DNA of 10,063 nucleotides, from positions 1-10,063 of the forward strand of contig JAGBUF010000186.1 of the NCBI GenBank assembly GCA_017630975.1, read 5' to 3'. The notes under the pieces are model-generated. The model ran no database searches. It was not told the origin of the DNA and saw only the letters and a program-made list of their open reading frames with translations. Position numbers and translations under genes: made by a program. Below are positions 1 through 7,216 of this stretch, piece after piece. This stretch comes from Paraprevotella sp. GTDB lineage: Bacteria > Bacteroidota > Bacteroidia > Bacteroidales > Bacteroidaceae. Numbering within the stretch: the stretch's first letter is position 1; every line of letters begins with the position of its first letter.

Positions 1-393
1 GGTGACATAGTCCTTGTATTTGGTGTCGCCGGTAGCATCAGCGGCATCCAGTAGTGCCTGATAGGTGACACCCCATTCATAACTTCCTATGCGGAAAGCA
101 CCACGCTCAAGGGTGGCACCCCGCGGGATGGCTGTATAATCATTTATCTCTTTCCCATCAGCGTCCAATACGCGTACGGGCGTGTTCTTCTCTATATAGT
201 CAAAAACTCGGTCAATATCGGCTTTGATATCCGTTGTGCTCAATTCTCCATATGGTATCTTATATTCCGGCTGCAGTAGATGCAAGGGAGTGGTTGAGTC
301 GTTGATTTCACTCTTTTGGGTGGCATTTTCCGGTTGGCATGAAGCGAACGTGAAAAGACTGGTGATACCAATCAGTAGATGAGTAGTTTTCAT
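1..393 (-). CDS. GH105-type unsaturated rhamnogalacturonyl hydrolase lipoprotein (N-terminal part)
   Basis: This is the first 131 codons of a gene that runs off the left edge. It starts at the ATG at 393 and stays open to base 1. The N-terminus is a lipoprotein signal: a hydrophobic stretch ending in FTFASC, with Cys19 as the likely lipid-bearing residue. The mature region carries PYGELSTTDIKADIDRVFDY near residues 51-70, then GAFRIGSYEWGVTYQALLDA near 100-119 and a TGDTKY segment. These resemble the start of GH105/GH88 alpha/alpha-barrel enzymes. Known GH105 members remove the unsaturated galacturonic acid that lyases leave on rhamnogalacturonan oligosaccharides. The catalytic Asp would lie outside the window, so activity cannot be judged. 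The divergent PL26-type lyase at 545 supports a pectin role. GH88 or another unsaturated-uronyl hydrolase remains possible. Confidence 0.75.
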   Translation of the reverse strand, partial: MKTTHLLIGITSLFTFASCQPENATQKSEINDSTTPLHLLQPEYKIPYGELSTTDIKADIDRVFDYIEKNTPVRVLDADGKEINDYTAIPRGATLERGAFRIGSYEWGVTYQALLDAADATGDTKYKDYVT

Positions 394-423
394 GTATATC
401 AGTTTTTGGTTTTTATGAATACA

Positions 424-431
424 CAAAGATA
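424..431 (-). promoter_or_regulatory. Candidate Bacteroidetes -7 promoter element for the GH105-type gene
   Basis: The minus strand reads TATCTTTG, a perfect TAnnTTTG -7 element, 30 nt upstream of the lipoprotein ATG at 393. I do not see a clear TTTG -33 element at the expected spacing, so an activator may be needed. Polysaccharide-use genes in this phylum are often controlled that way. Confidence 0.5.
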
Positions 432-492
432 GGGATTTTTGTTAGAAACGATTGGGATAGATGATTTTTTTGAATGTTTTTCTTTAAGTGGA

Positions 493-524
493 GTTGTATA
501 TGTCGCAAGATATACTGATTTTTG
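493..524 (+). promoter_or_regulatory. Candidate promoter of the PL26-type lyase gene
   Basis: GTTG at 493-496 and GATTTTTG at 517-524 are separated by 20 nt. This is close to the Bacteroidetes pattern TTTG, 19-21 nt, TAnnTTTG, with one mismatch in each box. Transcription would begin near 530, leaving a short leader before the ATG at 545. It also means the upstream in-frame start codons at 488 and 500 lie inside the promoter and are not used. Confidence 0.4.
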
Positions 525-544
525 TAGTCATAAAAAATGTGTAT

Positions 545-3169
545 ATGAAACGTATAATGATGTTGTTGTTCTCGGTCTGTCTGCTCGGAACAATCTATTG
601 CCGTAGTATTGAAAGTCCACATTCTGAACTGCGTTGGATTGGTAGTAAACCGCAAGTGACGCGGCCCGTTAGTTTTGGGCTACCCTTTGCACAAGGGGAA
701 CTGAAAAAAGGAGGTGCAGTCAGTCTGTTTGCTGCCGATGGAAAGGTGCTTCCTACTGATACATGGACGATGGCATATTGGCCGGATGGGTCGGTGAAAT
801 GGGCAGGAATAGCCACGGTTGTCAATATCCAGGACGATTCGTTGCACTTCAAGGTGTTGGATTCCAAACAAGCAAAGAAGCAACAAGTGGCATGCCCTAT
901 CGTTGTTGACGAAACATCTTCACAGTGGATGGTGTCTACCGGTAAAGTGATAGCGTACATTCCAAAGAATAAAGGTGCGCATTTGTTAGACAGCCTGAAT
1001 GTAAAAGGAACAAAGGTGGGTGGCGCTGCGCGTTTGTTGTGCACTACGCAGGACCATCCTGATAATGCCGAATGTTCGACAATCAAGTACGAGGATTATC
1101 AAAGTGTGGTGGAGAATGTGGTGGCAGAACGCATCGGGAAAGTGCGTGCTACATTCCGTTTGGATGGCAAGTATGTTAACGAGAAAGGTCGCAAATGGTT
1201 ACCCTTTACGGTCCGCTTGCATTTTTATGCGGGGAGCGAACAAATCAGGATGGTGCACACTTTTGTATACGATGGTGATATGAATAGTGATTTTATTCAT
1301 GCTTTGGGTGTACAGGTGGAAGTACCTATGCGAGAGGCATTGTACAACAGGCATGTTGCTTTTGCTACAGCTGATGGTGGCGTATGGACAGAACCGGTGC
1401 AACCGTTGTCCGGACGTCGTGTGCTGGCATTGAGAGGCGATAACAGTTGGCAGGTGCGCCAAATGCGTGGTGAGCGGATTCCGGAAAAGGAGCAGTTTGA
1501 TGTGAAGAATCAACATTTGCTCAATCATTGGGCGGCATGGAACAGTTTCCGCTTGAGCCAGTCCGTTTCCGAGGCGTTTACCATCCGTAAACGTTCCCAT
1601 GTGGGGCATCCCTGGATAGGAACTTTTGCAGGCACACGTTCGCCCGGCTATGTTTTCCTAGGTGATGTGAGTGGTGGATTGGGCGTGAGTATGAAGGATT
1701 TCTGGCAAAGTTGTCCTACGGCCTTGCAAGTTGACGATGCCTGTGCGGGAACAGCGTTGCTGACGGCATGGATGTGGAGCCCTGATGCTCCGGCGATGGA
1801 TTTGCGCCATTACGACGATGAGGCACACGACCTTGAGGCGAGTTATGAGGATGTGCAGGAAGGTATGAGTACTCCTTATGGTATAGCACGTACAAACACC
1901 CTGACACTTGTGCCACAATCAACCTATGATGGTAAAGAAAGTGTAGCGTTGATGGCGCAGTCGTTGGCTGAGGACGCACCATTGATGTGTACACCAGAAT
2001 ATTTACATGCTAAGCGAGCTTTTGGTACTTGGAGTCTGCCCGATCGTTCAACGCCTCAACGCAGGAGGGTAGAGGAACGACTGCAGGACTATTTGGACTA
2101 CTACGTCAGGATGGTGGAGCAACATAAATGGTATGGTTTTTGGAACTATGGTGATTTTATGCACACCTATGATCCTATTCGACATGAATGGAAATACGAT
2201 GTGGGCGGTTATGCATGGGACAATACCGAACTCGGCACCAATATGTGGCTATGGTATAGTTTTCTGCGCACGGGTAGGGCTGATGTGTGGAGGTTGGCGG
2301 AAGCCATGAGTCGTCACACTGCCGAGTGTGATGTGTATCATATCGGTCCTTATGCCGGATTGGGTTCACGTCACAATGTGAGCCATTGGGGATGTGGTGC
2401 AAAAGAAGCGCGTATCAGTCAGGCGGCATGGAACAGATTTTATTATTACCTGACAACAGACGAACGGAGTGGTGACCTGATGAGTGAGGTGAAGGATGCA
2501 GAACAGATGTTATATACCATTGACCCAATGCGGTTGGCATTGCCACGCAGTCTGTATCCATGTACAGCACCGGCTCGTTTGCGTGTCGGTCCCGACTGGG
2601 TGGCGTATGCCGGCAATTGGATGACTGAATGGGAACGGACAGGTAATAAAGCGTACCGCGACAAGATCATTGTCGGAATGAAGAGTATTGCAACTTTACC
2701 TCAAGGCTTGTTCACCGGTCCCGGAGTACTCGGATTTGATCCTGCCACCGGCAAGATTAGTTATGAGGGTGACAAGAATCTGCAACACACCAATCACTTG
2801 TTAGCGATAATGGGTGGCTTTCAGGTGATGGACGAGATGATGACGATGATACATGTTCCTGCTTGGGAAAAAGTGTGGTTGGAACATGCCGATGAGTATA
2901 AGGAGAAGGCGCTGACGATAACTCGTAATCCTTTTCCGGTAACGATACTGATAGCCTATGCTGCAGCGCAGACCGGTAGCAAGGAGAAAGCAGGTGAGGC
3001 ATGGAAGGAACTGTGGAGCACTTGTAATAACAATAAACCCTTTGAGGTACGTCGGTTGTCTGTACCTGAAGTTCCTACCGTGATGTCTGAGAATCCCCTG
3101 GTGTGTACCAATGATGCCGCCATGTGGAGCCTGGCAGCTATTTACATGCAGGAAGTCATTCCCCAATAA
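545..3169 (+). CDS. Exo-rhamnogalacturonan lyase family protein (PcRGLX/YetA-like, PL26 type)
   Basis: An 874-residue exported protein. The start at 545 (MKRIMMLLFSVCLLG) is chosen because it begins directly with a signal peptide, while upstream in-frame starts lie in the promoter. The cleavage site is near residue 20; the YC there is a poor lipobox, so release by signal peptidase I is likelier. The order fits the PcRGLX/YetA family: an N-terminal RIFT-type barrel (about 38-130) with GLPFAQGE at 45-52 and WPDGSVKW at 79-86, a central beta-sandwich (about 150-495), and a C-terminal alpha/alpha toroid (about 500-874) with WNYGDF at 533-538, GYAWDNTE at 555-562 and HNVSHWG at 610-616. Characterised PL26 members release unsaturated disaccharides from rhamnogalacturonan-I by beta-elimination in exo mode. 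I cannot assign catalytic residues. The divergent GH105-type gene would act on its products. Exact substrate is inferred. Confidence 0.82.
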   Translation: MKRIMMLLFSVCLLGTIYCRSIESPHSELRWIGSKPQVTRPVSFGLPFAQGELKKGGAVSLFAADGKVLPTDTWTMAYWPDGSVKWAGIATVVNIQDDSLHFKVLDSKQAKKQQVACPIVVDETSSQWMVSTGKVIAYIPKNKGAHLLDSLNVKGTKVGGAARLLCTTQDHPDNAECSTIKYEDYQSVVENVVAERIGKVRATFRLDGKYVNEKGRKWLPFTVRLHFYAGSEQIRMVHTFVYDGDMNSDFIHALGVQVEVPMREALYNRHVAFATADGGVWTEPVQPLSGRRVLALRGDNSWQVRQMRGERIPEKEQFDVKNQHLLNHWAAWNSFRLSQSVSEAFTIRKRSHVGHPWIGTFAGTRSPGYVFLGDVSGGLGVSMKDFWQSCPTALQVDDACAGTALLTAWMWSPDAPAMDLRHYDDEAHDLEASYEDVQEGMSTPYGIARTNTLTLVPQSTYDGKESVALMAQSLAEDAPLMCTPEYLHAKRAFGTWSLPDRSTPQRRRVEERLQDYLDYYVRMVEQHKWYGFWNYGDFMHTYDPIRHEWKYDVGGYAWDNTELGTNMWLWYSFLRTGRADVWRLAEAMSRHTAECDVYHIGPYAGLGSRHNVSHWGCGAKEARISQAAWNRFYYYLTTDERSGDLMSEVKDAEQMLYTIDPMRLALPRSLYPCTAPARLRVGPDWVAYAGNWMTEWERTGNKAYRDKIIVGMKSIATLPQGLFTGPGVLGFDPATGKISYEGDKNLQHTNHLLAIMGGFQVMDEMMTMIHVPAWEKVWLEHADEYKEKALTITRNPFPVTILIAYAAAQTGSKEKAGEAWKELWSTCNNNKPFEVRRLSVPEVPTVMSENPLVCTNDAAMWSLAAIYMQEVIPQ

Positions 3170-3170
3170 T

Positions 3171-3614
3171 ATGGAAGAGATAAAAGTAGAAATCAATCTG
3201 ATTGATAGTCATGAAACCCTTGCATTGCCTTATGCCGAGGAAGGTGTTCGTGCCGGGTTCCCCTCCCCTGCCGAGGAGCACATGATGACGGGTATTGATT
3301 TGAACAAAGAACTGGTACGTCATCCTGAAACGACCTTTTACGCAAGGGTGAAGGGGCACTCCATGGCGGGGGTAGGTATTGATGATGGTGATTTGGTGGT
3401 GGTGGATAAATCGCTTGATGCATGTACTGGCAATTATGTAGTGGCATGTATTGATGGGGAGTTCACGCTAAAAGAGTTTCGCATTGATGATTCAAATCAC
3501 TGTGCATGGCTGATGCCGGCCAACGAAGCATATCATCCGATTCGGATTACCGAGGAGAATAATTTTATGGTGTGGGGAGTGGTGACCTATGTCATTAAAA
3601 AGGTATACAAGTAG
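3171..3614 (+). CDS. umuD: UmuD-type SOS mutagenesis protein, self-cleaving subunit of DNA polymerase V
   Basis: A 147-residue protein aligning with E. coli UmuD almost throughout. The cleavage site is Ala28-Gly29 in RAGFPSPAEE (Cys-Gly in E. coli). The S24-type Ser/Lys dyad is Ser64 in KGHSM and Lys101 in DGEFTLKE, each four residues beyond E. coli Ser60 and Lys97. It keeps the family's IDLN, GDLVVVD and FGVV-like (WGVVTYV) segments. In the known system, RecA on single-stranded DNA stimulates self-cleavage to UmuD', which joins UmuC as a translesion polymerase. The ATG at 3171 follows the lyase stop codon by one base; an in-frame ATG at 3111 lies inside the lyase gene and would add 20 residues unrelated to UmuD, so it was rejected. 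There is no good Shine-Dalgarno, so translational coupling to the lyase is plausible. umuC follows after 12 nt. Confidence 0.95.
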   Translation: MEEIKVEINLIDSHETLALPYAEEGVRAGFPSPAEEHMMTGIDLNKELVRHPETTFYARVKGHSMAGVGIDDGDLVVVDKSLDACTGNYVVACIDGEFTLKEFRIDDSNHCAWLMPANEAYHPIRITEENNFMVWGVVTYVIKKVYK

Positions 3615-3626
3615 ATAAATACTCTC

Positions 3627-4895
3627 ATGTTTGGGCTGGCTGATTGTAATAATTTCTTTGTGTCTTGCGAACGCGTGTTCCGTCCTGATTTGAGAGATAA
3701 ACCCGTAGTGGTGCTGTCTAATAATGATGGTTGTGTCATCTCTCGTAGCAACGAGAGTAAGGCGATGGGAATCAAGATGGGGGAGCCTTTTTTCAAGATA
3801 CGTCATTTGATGGAACAGGGTAAAGTAGCAGTCTTCTCCAGCAATTATTCTTTATATGGCGATATGAGTCGTCGTGTCATGTCCATGTTGTCTTTATATA
3901 CGCCCCATTTGGATATTTATAGTATTGATGAAGCAATTCTTGATTTCACAGGTTTGGGCGATGCCGATGTGTTGCGAGCGCATGGAAAGAAGATGGTTCG
4001 TGATATCAACAAAGGAGTAGGTGTACCTATATCATTAGGCATTGCAGCGACAAAGACATTGGCGAAGATGGCGAGTAAGTATGCCAAACAATATCCAGCA
4101 TATGAAGGGGTTTGCTTGATAGATTCCGACGAGAAGAGAGAGAAGGCATTGCAACAATTCCCTATAGGAGATGTATGGGGTGTGGGCAGACAGATGCTCA
4201 AAACAATGACGTATTATGGCGTTCGCACTGCATGGGATTTTGTGCAGCGGTCGGAGAACTGGGTGCGTCGTGAATTCAATGTGAATGCTGTGCGGACGTG
4301 GCGTGAGTTGCAAGGTATCAACTGTATCAAAATAGATGAATTGCCTTATAAGAAAAGTATATGTATGAGTCGTAGCTTTCCTGGTGCCGGTATTTCGAAA
4401 CTGAGTGAATTGGAGGAGGCAGTGGCGTATTTTGCAACGGAATGTGCACGTAAATTGCGTGAACAACAATCTTGTTGTGGCCAAATCACTGTGTTTGCAT
4501 ATACCAGTCGTTTTCGTCAGGAACAGCCATCAGACCTATTGCACCAGCATATTAGGATGAACGTTCCCACATGTGATACAGCGGAAATTGTGCATGCTGC
4601 ATTGGAGTGTGTCAGGAGGCATGTTGTACAAGATCTCTATTCCTACAAAAAGGCAGGCGTGATGGTGTGGGATATCGTATCTTCGGATGCCGTTCAGACC
4701 CTACTTTTCGACGAGGTGGATCGTGGCAAACAGAAGAAACTCATACAAGCCGTTGATTCCATTAACCGCAAGAACGGTCATAATGTGGTCAAGGTGGCAA
4801 CGATGGGCGAACGACGTGAATATGTGGCAGATCATAAATACGTGTCACGTCGCTATACTACGAATATCAATGACATACTGGAACTAAAAGTGTAG
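3627..4895 (+). CDS. umuC: UmuC, Y-family translesion DNA polymerase (catalytic subunit of Pol V)
   Basis: A 422-residue protein, the same length as E. coli UmuC. It opens with MFGLADCNNFFVSCERVFRP, which holds the first metal-binding Asp (Asp6). SNNDGCVISR (31-40) contacts the incoming nucleotide and YSIDEA holds Asp101-Glu102, identical in position to E. coli. Helix-hairpin-helix and little-finger regions follow (about 170-350). QTLLF at 357-361 matches the place and pattern of the E. coli beta-clamp motif QLNLF. No key residue is missing, so an active error-prone polymerase that copies past damaged bases is expected, together with the UmuD' dimer from the preceding gene. The start is fixed by alignment and by the 12-nt gap after umuD. 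No LexA-type operator is obvious near either gene. It converges on the kinase gene, ending 27 nt from it. Confidence 0.95.
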   Translation: MFGLADCNNFFVSCERVFRPDLRDKPVVVLSNNDGCVISRSNESKAMGIKMGEPFFKIRHLMEQGKVAVFSSNYSLYGDMSRRVMSMLSLYTPHLDIYSIDEAILDFTGLGDADVLRAHGKKMVRDINKGVGVPISLGIAATKTLAKMASKYAKQYPAYEGVCLIDSDEKREKALQQFPIGDVWGVGRQMLKTMTYYGVRTAWDFVQRSENWVRREFNVNAVRTWRELQGINCIKIDELPYKKSICMSRSFPGAGISKLSELEEAVAYFATECARKLREQQSCCGQITVFAYTSRFRQEQPSDLLHQHIRMNVPTCDTAEIVHAALECVRRHVVQDLYSYKKAGVMVWDIVSSDAVQTLLFDEVDRGKQKKLIQAVDSINRKNGHNVVKVATMGERREYVADHKYVSRRYTTNINDILELKV

Positions 4896-4900
4896 TTCCA
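4879..4900. terminator. Hairpin at the end of umuC, weak terminator candidate
   Basis: TGGAACTA (4879-4886) and TAGTTCCA (4893-4900) form a perfect 8-bp stem with a 6-nt loop, covering the umuC stop codon and lying between two convergent genes. Neither strand has a clear T-run after it, so this is not a standard intrinsic terminator. It may slow polymerase or protect the 3' end, or be chance. Confidence 0.3.
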
Positions 4901-4922
4901 ATATCATGTTGATGAAGATGCT

Positions 4923-6488
4923 TTATAAGTCGCCCACGATAATCATATCCTTCCAATGGTGCGCATTGCGGTATTTCTCTACCGATGCAGCGGGTACATG
5001 AACGGTCACGTACGGAGCCTGCCCGCGACGGATGATGGCAGATAGGTTTTGTGGTTCGGGGGCGTAGTTATAAATGTGCTGCAACTTGTGGCAATCAAAG
5101 AATGCGTATTCCCCGATGGTGGTCACACCGGCTGGTATAGTGATCTCTTGTAGGTCAAAGCACATCCAGAACACTCCTCTGCTGATGGTTTTTAATGTAG
5201 ATGGCAACTGGATACTTACCAAACTGTCACAGTTGGCAAAGGCATCCAATCCTAATGTCTCTGTTCCTTCCGGTACGACTACTTGTTTGAGTCTTTTGCA
5301 TCGTGCAAAGGCTGCATGTCCTATCGTTTCAAGGGTGTTAGGAAGTTTAAGGTAGGTGACGCCACTACCTTTGAAACATTTACGCTCTATAGTGGTGATG
5401 CCTTCGGGGATGGTTGCAGAAGCCATATTTTTACAATTATAAAATGCGTATTCACCAATTCTGCGAAGACTTTGTGGAAGGAATACGCTTGTCACTTTCG
5501 TACAATCACAAAAAGCAGAGTCCGCAATTTCTATAGTTGTATATTTTTGTCCGTCGATATTCAAGTGCTCGTAAATGTATAGGTTACTAGAGTCTGTTTG
5601 GCCCATCACCATACATGCGTTGTCGGTTTTTGATACGATCTTGTAATGGATGCCTTCAATCTTGGTGTCGGTGTTCAGATTGAGCATGAGCAACTTGTGA
5701 TATTTCGTGCCGATGAACAACTGCCAACCGATGCCGGCAAAAACGAGCAATGCGAAGAACGTGGTTAAACTTGCAAAGGTTCTGTTTCTGCGTTTTAATA
5801 CCTTTTCAATCTCGTCGGTGTTCTCAAAGCGCTTTTTCTTGTCTTCGTTCAGGCAACGTTCTTTGATAAGGCTCAAGTGTTTCGGCAGTGGGGTTCCACT
5901 CTCTTCTTCGATATATTGCAATAATTTGCCTATCCCATAAATATCGGTTCTGGCATCTACCTTCTCCAGATCGTTGTTGGATAGTTCGGGAGAGGCGAAA
6001 GGTCGGGTTCGTTCTGCTGTATAATCGTTATGGTCTGTAAAACATCCACCAAGGTCAACCAATCGAACATCGTTGCTGATTTGTGTCAGCATCACGTTTT
6101 CTGGTTTCAAGTCTAAGTAGGCAATGTTGTGTTCGTGTAGCAACTTTAGCGCTTTTAGCAGTTGGCGCAACATCTTTTCGGTGTTTCGGTGGTTGCTGAA
6201 AAACTCCGGCTCCATTGCCATCTTCTCGGCGATGTTCATCCCATTGATGTGTTCCATCAATATGTAAAGTCCGTTTTCGTCTTCGCTGATACTGATGTAT
6301 TTCACGATGTAAGGACAATGAATGCCATGCCCAATCTCAAATTCTTTATACATGGCTGCCTTGTGGCGCAAACTGTCTTTATTGGTATGATTCAATTGCT
6401 TCTTGAATCTTTTCTTATTGTTGATGACTACAACGGAAGTAACTGATTTTGTGTCGCTCTTTTTATTTATAAATTCTGATGTACTCAT
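4923..6488 (-). CDS. Receptor-like Ser/Thr protein kinase: kinase domain, one TM helix, BspA-type leucine-rich repeats
   Basis: A 521-residue protein. Residues 15-230 are a eukaryote-like kinase fold: Lys30 and Glu49 fit the beta3 Lys and alpha-C Glu (19 apart, as in PKA), YLDLKPEN (124-131) gives Asp126 and Asn131, DLG at 145-147 replaces DFG, SPE at 166-168 replaces APE, and Asp182 fits the alpha-F Asp. The glycine-rich loop is absent: no Gly occurs before residue 53, and an in-frame stop 27 nt upstream of the ATG rules out a longer start. KRRNR (232-236) precedes a membrane helix (about 238-260), placing the kinase in the cytoplasm and the rest in the periplasm. Seven LRR_5/BspA-type repeats follow (about 305-475), with the marker Phe at 326, 349, 372, 394, 417, 440 and 463. 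It probably signals from a periplasmic or envelope cue; ligand and targets are unknown. It follows the 193-residue protein gene by 29 nt, likely as one operon. Confidence 0.85.
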   Translation of the reverse strand: MSTSEFINKKSDTKSVTSVVVINNKKRFKKQLNHTNKDSLRHKAAMYKEFEIGHGIHCPYIVKYISISEDENGLYILMEHINGMNIAEKMAMEPEFFSNHRNTEKMLRQLLKALKLLHEHNIAYLDLKPENVMLTQISNDVRLVDLGGCFTDHNDYTAERTRPFASPELSNNDLEKVDARTDIYGIGKLLQYIEEESGTPLPKHLSLIKERCLNEDKKKRFENTDEIEKVLKRRNRTFASLTTFFALLVFAGIGWQLFIGTKYHKLLMLNLNTDTKIEGIHYKIVSKTDNACMVMGQTDSSNLYIYEHLNIDGQKYTTIEIADSAFCDCTKVTSVFLPQSLRRIGEYAFYNCKNMASATIPEGITTIERKCFKGSGVTYLKLPNTLETIGHAAFARCKRLKQVVVPEGTETLGLDAFANCDSLVSIQLPSTLKTISRGVFWMCFDLQEITIPAGVTTIGEYAFFDCHKLQHIYNYAPEPQNLSAIIRRGQAPYVTVHVPAASVEKYRNAHHWKDMIIVGDL

Positions 6489-6517
6489 TGATGTTGGTGT
6501 TTGCTTGGTGAGTCATT

Positions 6518-7099
6518 TTATTCACCTAAAAGTCGGAAACTGATGCCTCCCACTTTGCCACATACGTAGTCGCATGGCTCATCTATTTGGGTGCCTCTCA
6601 CGTTCTTGAGCCACAAAGGTTGTTTCATGACGAACGATTCACAATGAACAGTCATGCCTACTGCCAATTTGCTATTTTTCGATTCAACTACCGAGAATAA
6701 ATCGTTGTCGCCCTCATGTTTAAGGACGATTCTGCGTTTGGGATACCAACTGATTTCAATCCGTTCGTTGGGTTGCATCAAGAAACAGTGTTGTGTGTCG
6801 TGTTTTACGAACTCACTTGAATAATTGTCCAAATGGTCCTGGTGCTCGGAAAAACTTTGGAAATCTTTGTAACCGACGAATTTGGATAAGACGTTGAGTG
6901 TCCGTGTTTGAGGTGTGGGATGTTCGTCTTTAAAATATCCCCAAAAACGTTTGAGGGTGGTGGGGCTGATGACGTCAATGTTTTCCAACTCAATTCTTTC
7001 GGACAATAGTATGAAATCATTGTGTCCGCAAATGTCGCGGTCCATACGGTCTGCCACTGCTTCACGAAGTCTTTTACAATATATCTCGGTTTTATCCAT
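6518..7099 (-). CDS. Two-domain protein of unknown function, partner gene of the receptor-like kinase
   Basis: I do not recognise a named family. The 193-residue protein (ATG at 7099) has no signal peptide or membrane helix. Residues 1-86 look all-helical, with ISPTTLKRFWGYFKDE (45-60) and then NVLSKFVGYKDFQSF (69-83). This resembles an N-terminal domain seen in many Bacteroidales proteins and could be HTH-like. Residues 104-193 look beta-rich: NERIEISWYPKRRIVLKHEG, LFSVVESKNSKLAVGMTVHC and a final VGGISFRLLGE suggest a small barrel. The open frame continues to 7204, but the extra residues are a Leu/Phe-rich run that crosses the promoter at 7123-7130, so the shorter start is preferred. It lies 29 nt before the kinase gene and probably shares its transcript, so it may be a kinase substrate, adaptor or regulator. 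That role is inferred only from position. Confidence 0.75.
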   Translation of the reverse strand: MDKTEIYCKRLREAVADRMDRDICGHNDFILLSERIELENIDVISPTTLKRFWGYFKDEHPTPQTRTLNVLSKFVGYKDFQSFSEHQDHLDNYSSEFVKHDTQHCFLMQPNERIEISWYPKRRIVLKHEGDNDLFSVVESKNSKLAVGMTVHCESFVMKQPLWLKNVRGTQIDEPCDYVCGKVGGISFRLLGE

Positions 7100-7122
7100 A
7101 GCCTGTTTTAAAGTTTGGTGCA

Positions 7123-7130
7123 CAAAAGTA
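7123..7130 (-). promoter_or_regulatory. Candidate -7 promoter element of the kinase operon
   Basis: The minus strand reads TACTTTTG, a match to TAnnTTTG, 23 nt upstream of the ATG at 7099. The region expected to hold the -33 box is A/T-rich without a clear TTTG. Its position inside the longer reading frame supports the shorter start. Confidence 0.5.
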
Positions 7131-7216
7131 AGTAATAATAATAGAATAAATAAGGGAAAAATAAAGAAAAACGAATCAAGACCAAACAAGGGCAAAAAGG
7201 ACAAAGTATTTGCGTT

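Noticed and set aside
488..544. Longer N-terminus of the lyase from upstream in-frame start codons
   Set aside because: These bases contain the candidate promoter, and the first 19 residues would precede a good signal peptide that starts at 545.
595..1086. Minus-strand open frame of 163 codons inside the lyase gene, and other similar antisense frames in the window
   Set aside because: They lie opposite well-supported genes, have no recognisable domains, and have no promoter or start context of their own.
3111..3170. Longer UmuD starting at the ATG at 3111
   Set aside because: It would overlap the lyase gene and add 20 residues with no UmuD similarity; the ATG at 3171 gives the expected length and an offset of four from E. 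coli.
5074..5582. Plus-strand open frames opposite the LRR region
   Set aside because: They mirror the repeat pattern of the kinase-LRR gene; the minus strand carries the clear domains.
7100..7204. Longer start of the 193-residue protein, adding a Leu/Phe-rich segment like a membrane helix
   Set aside because: The added segment spans the TAnnTTTG element at 7123-7130 and is encoded by low-complexity A/T-rich DNA; family-like sequence begins at MDKTEIYC.
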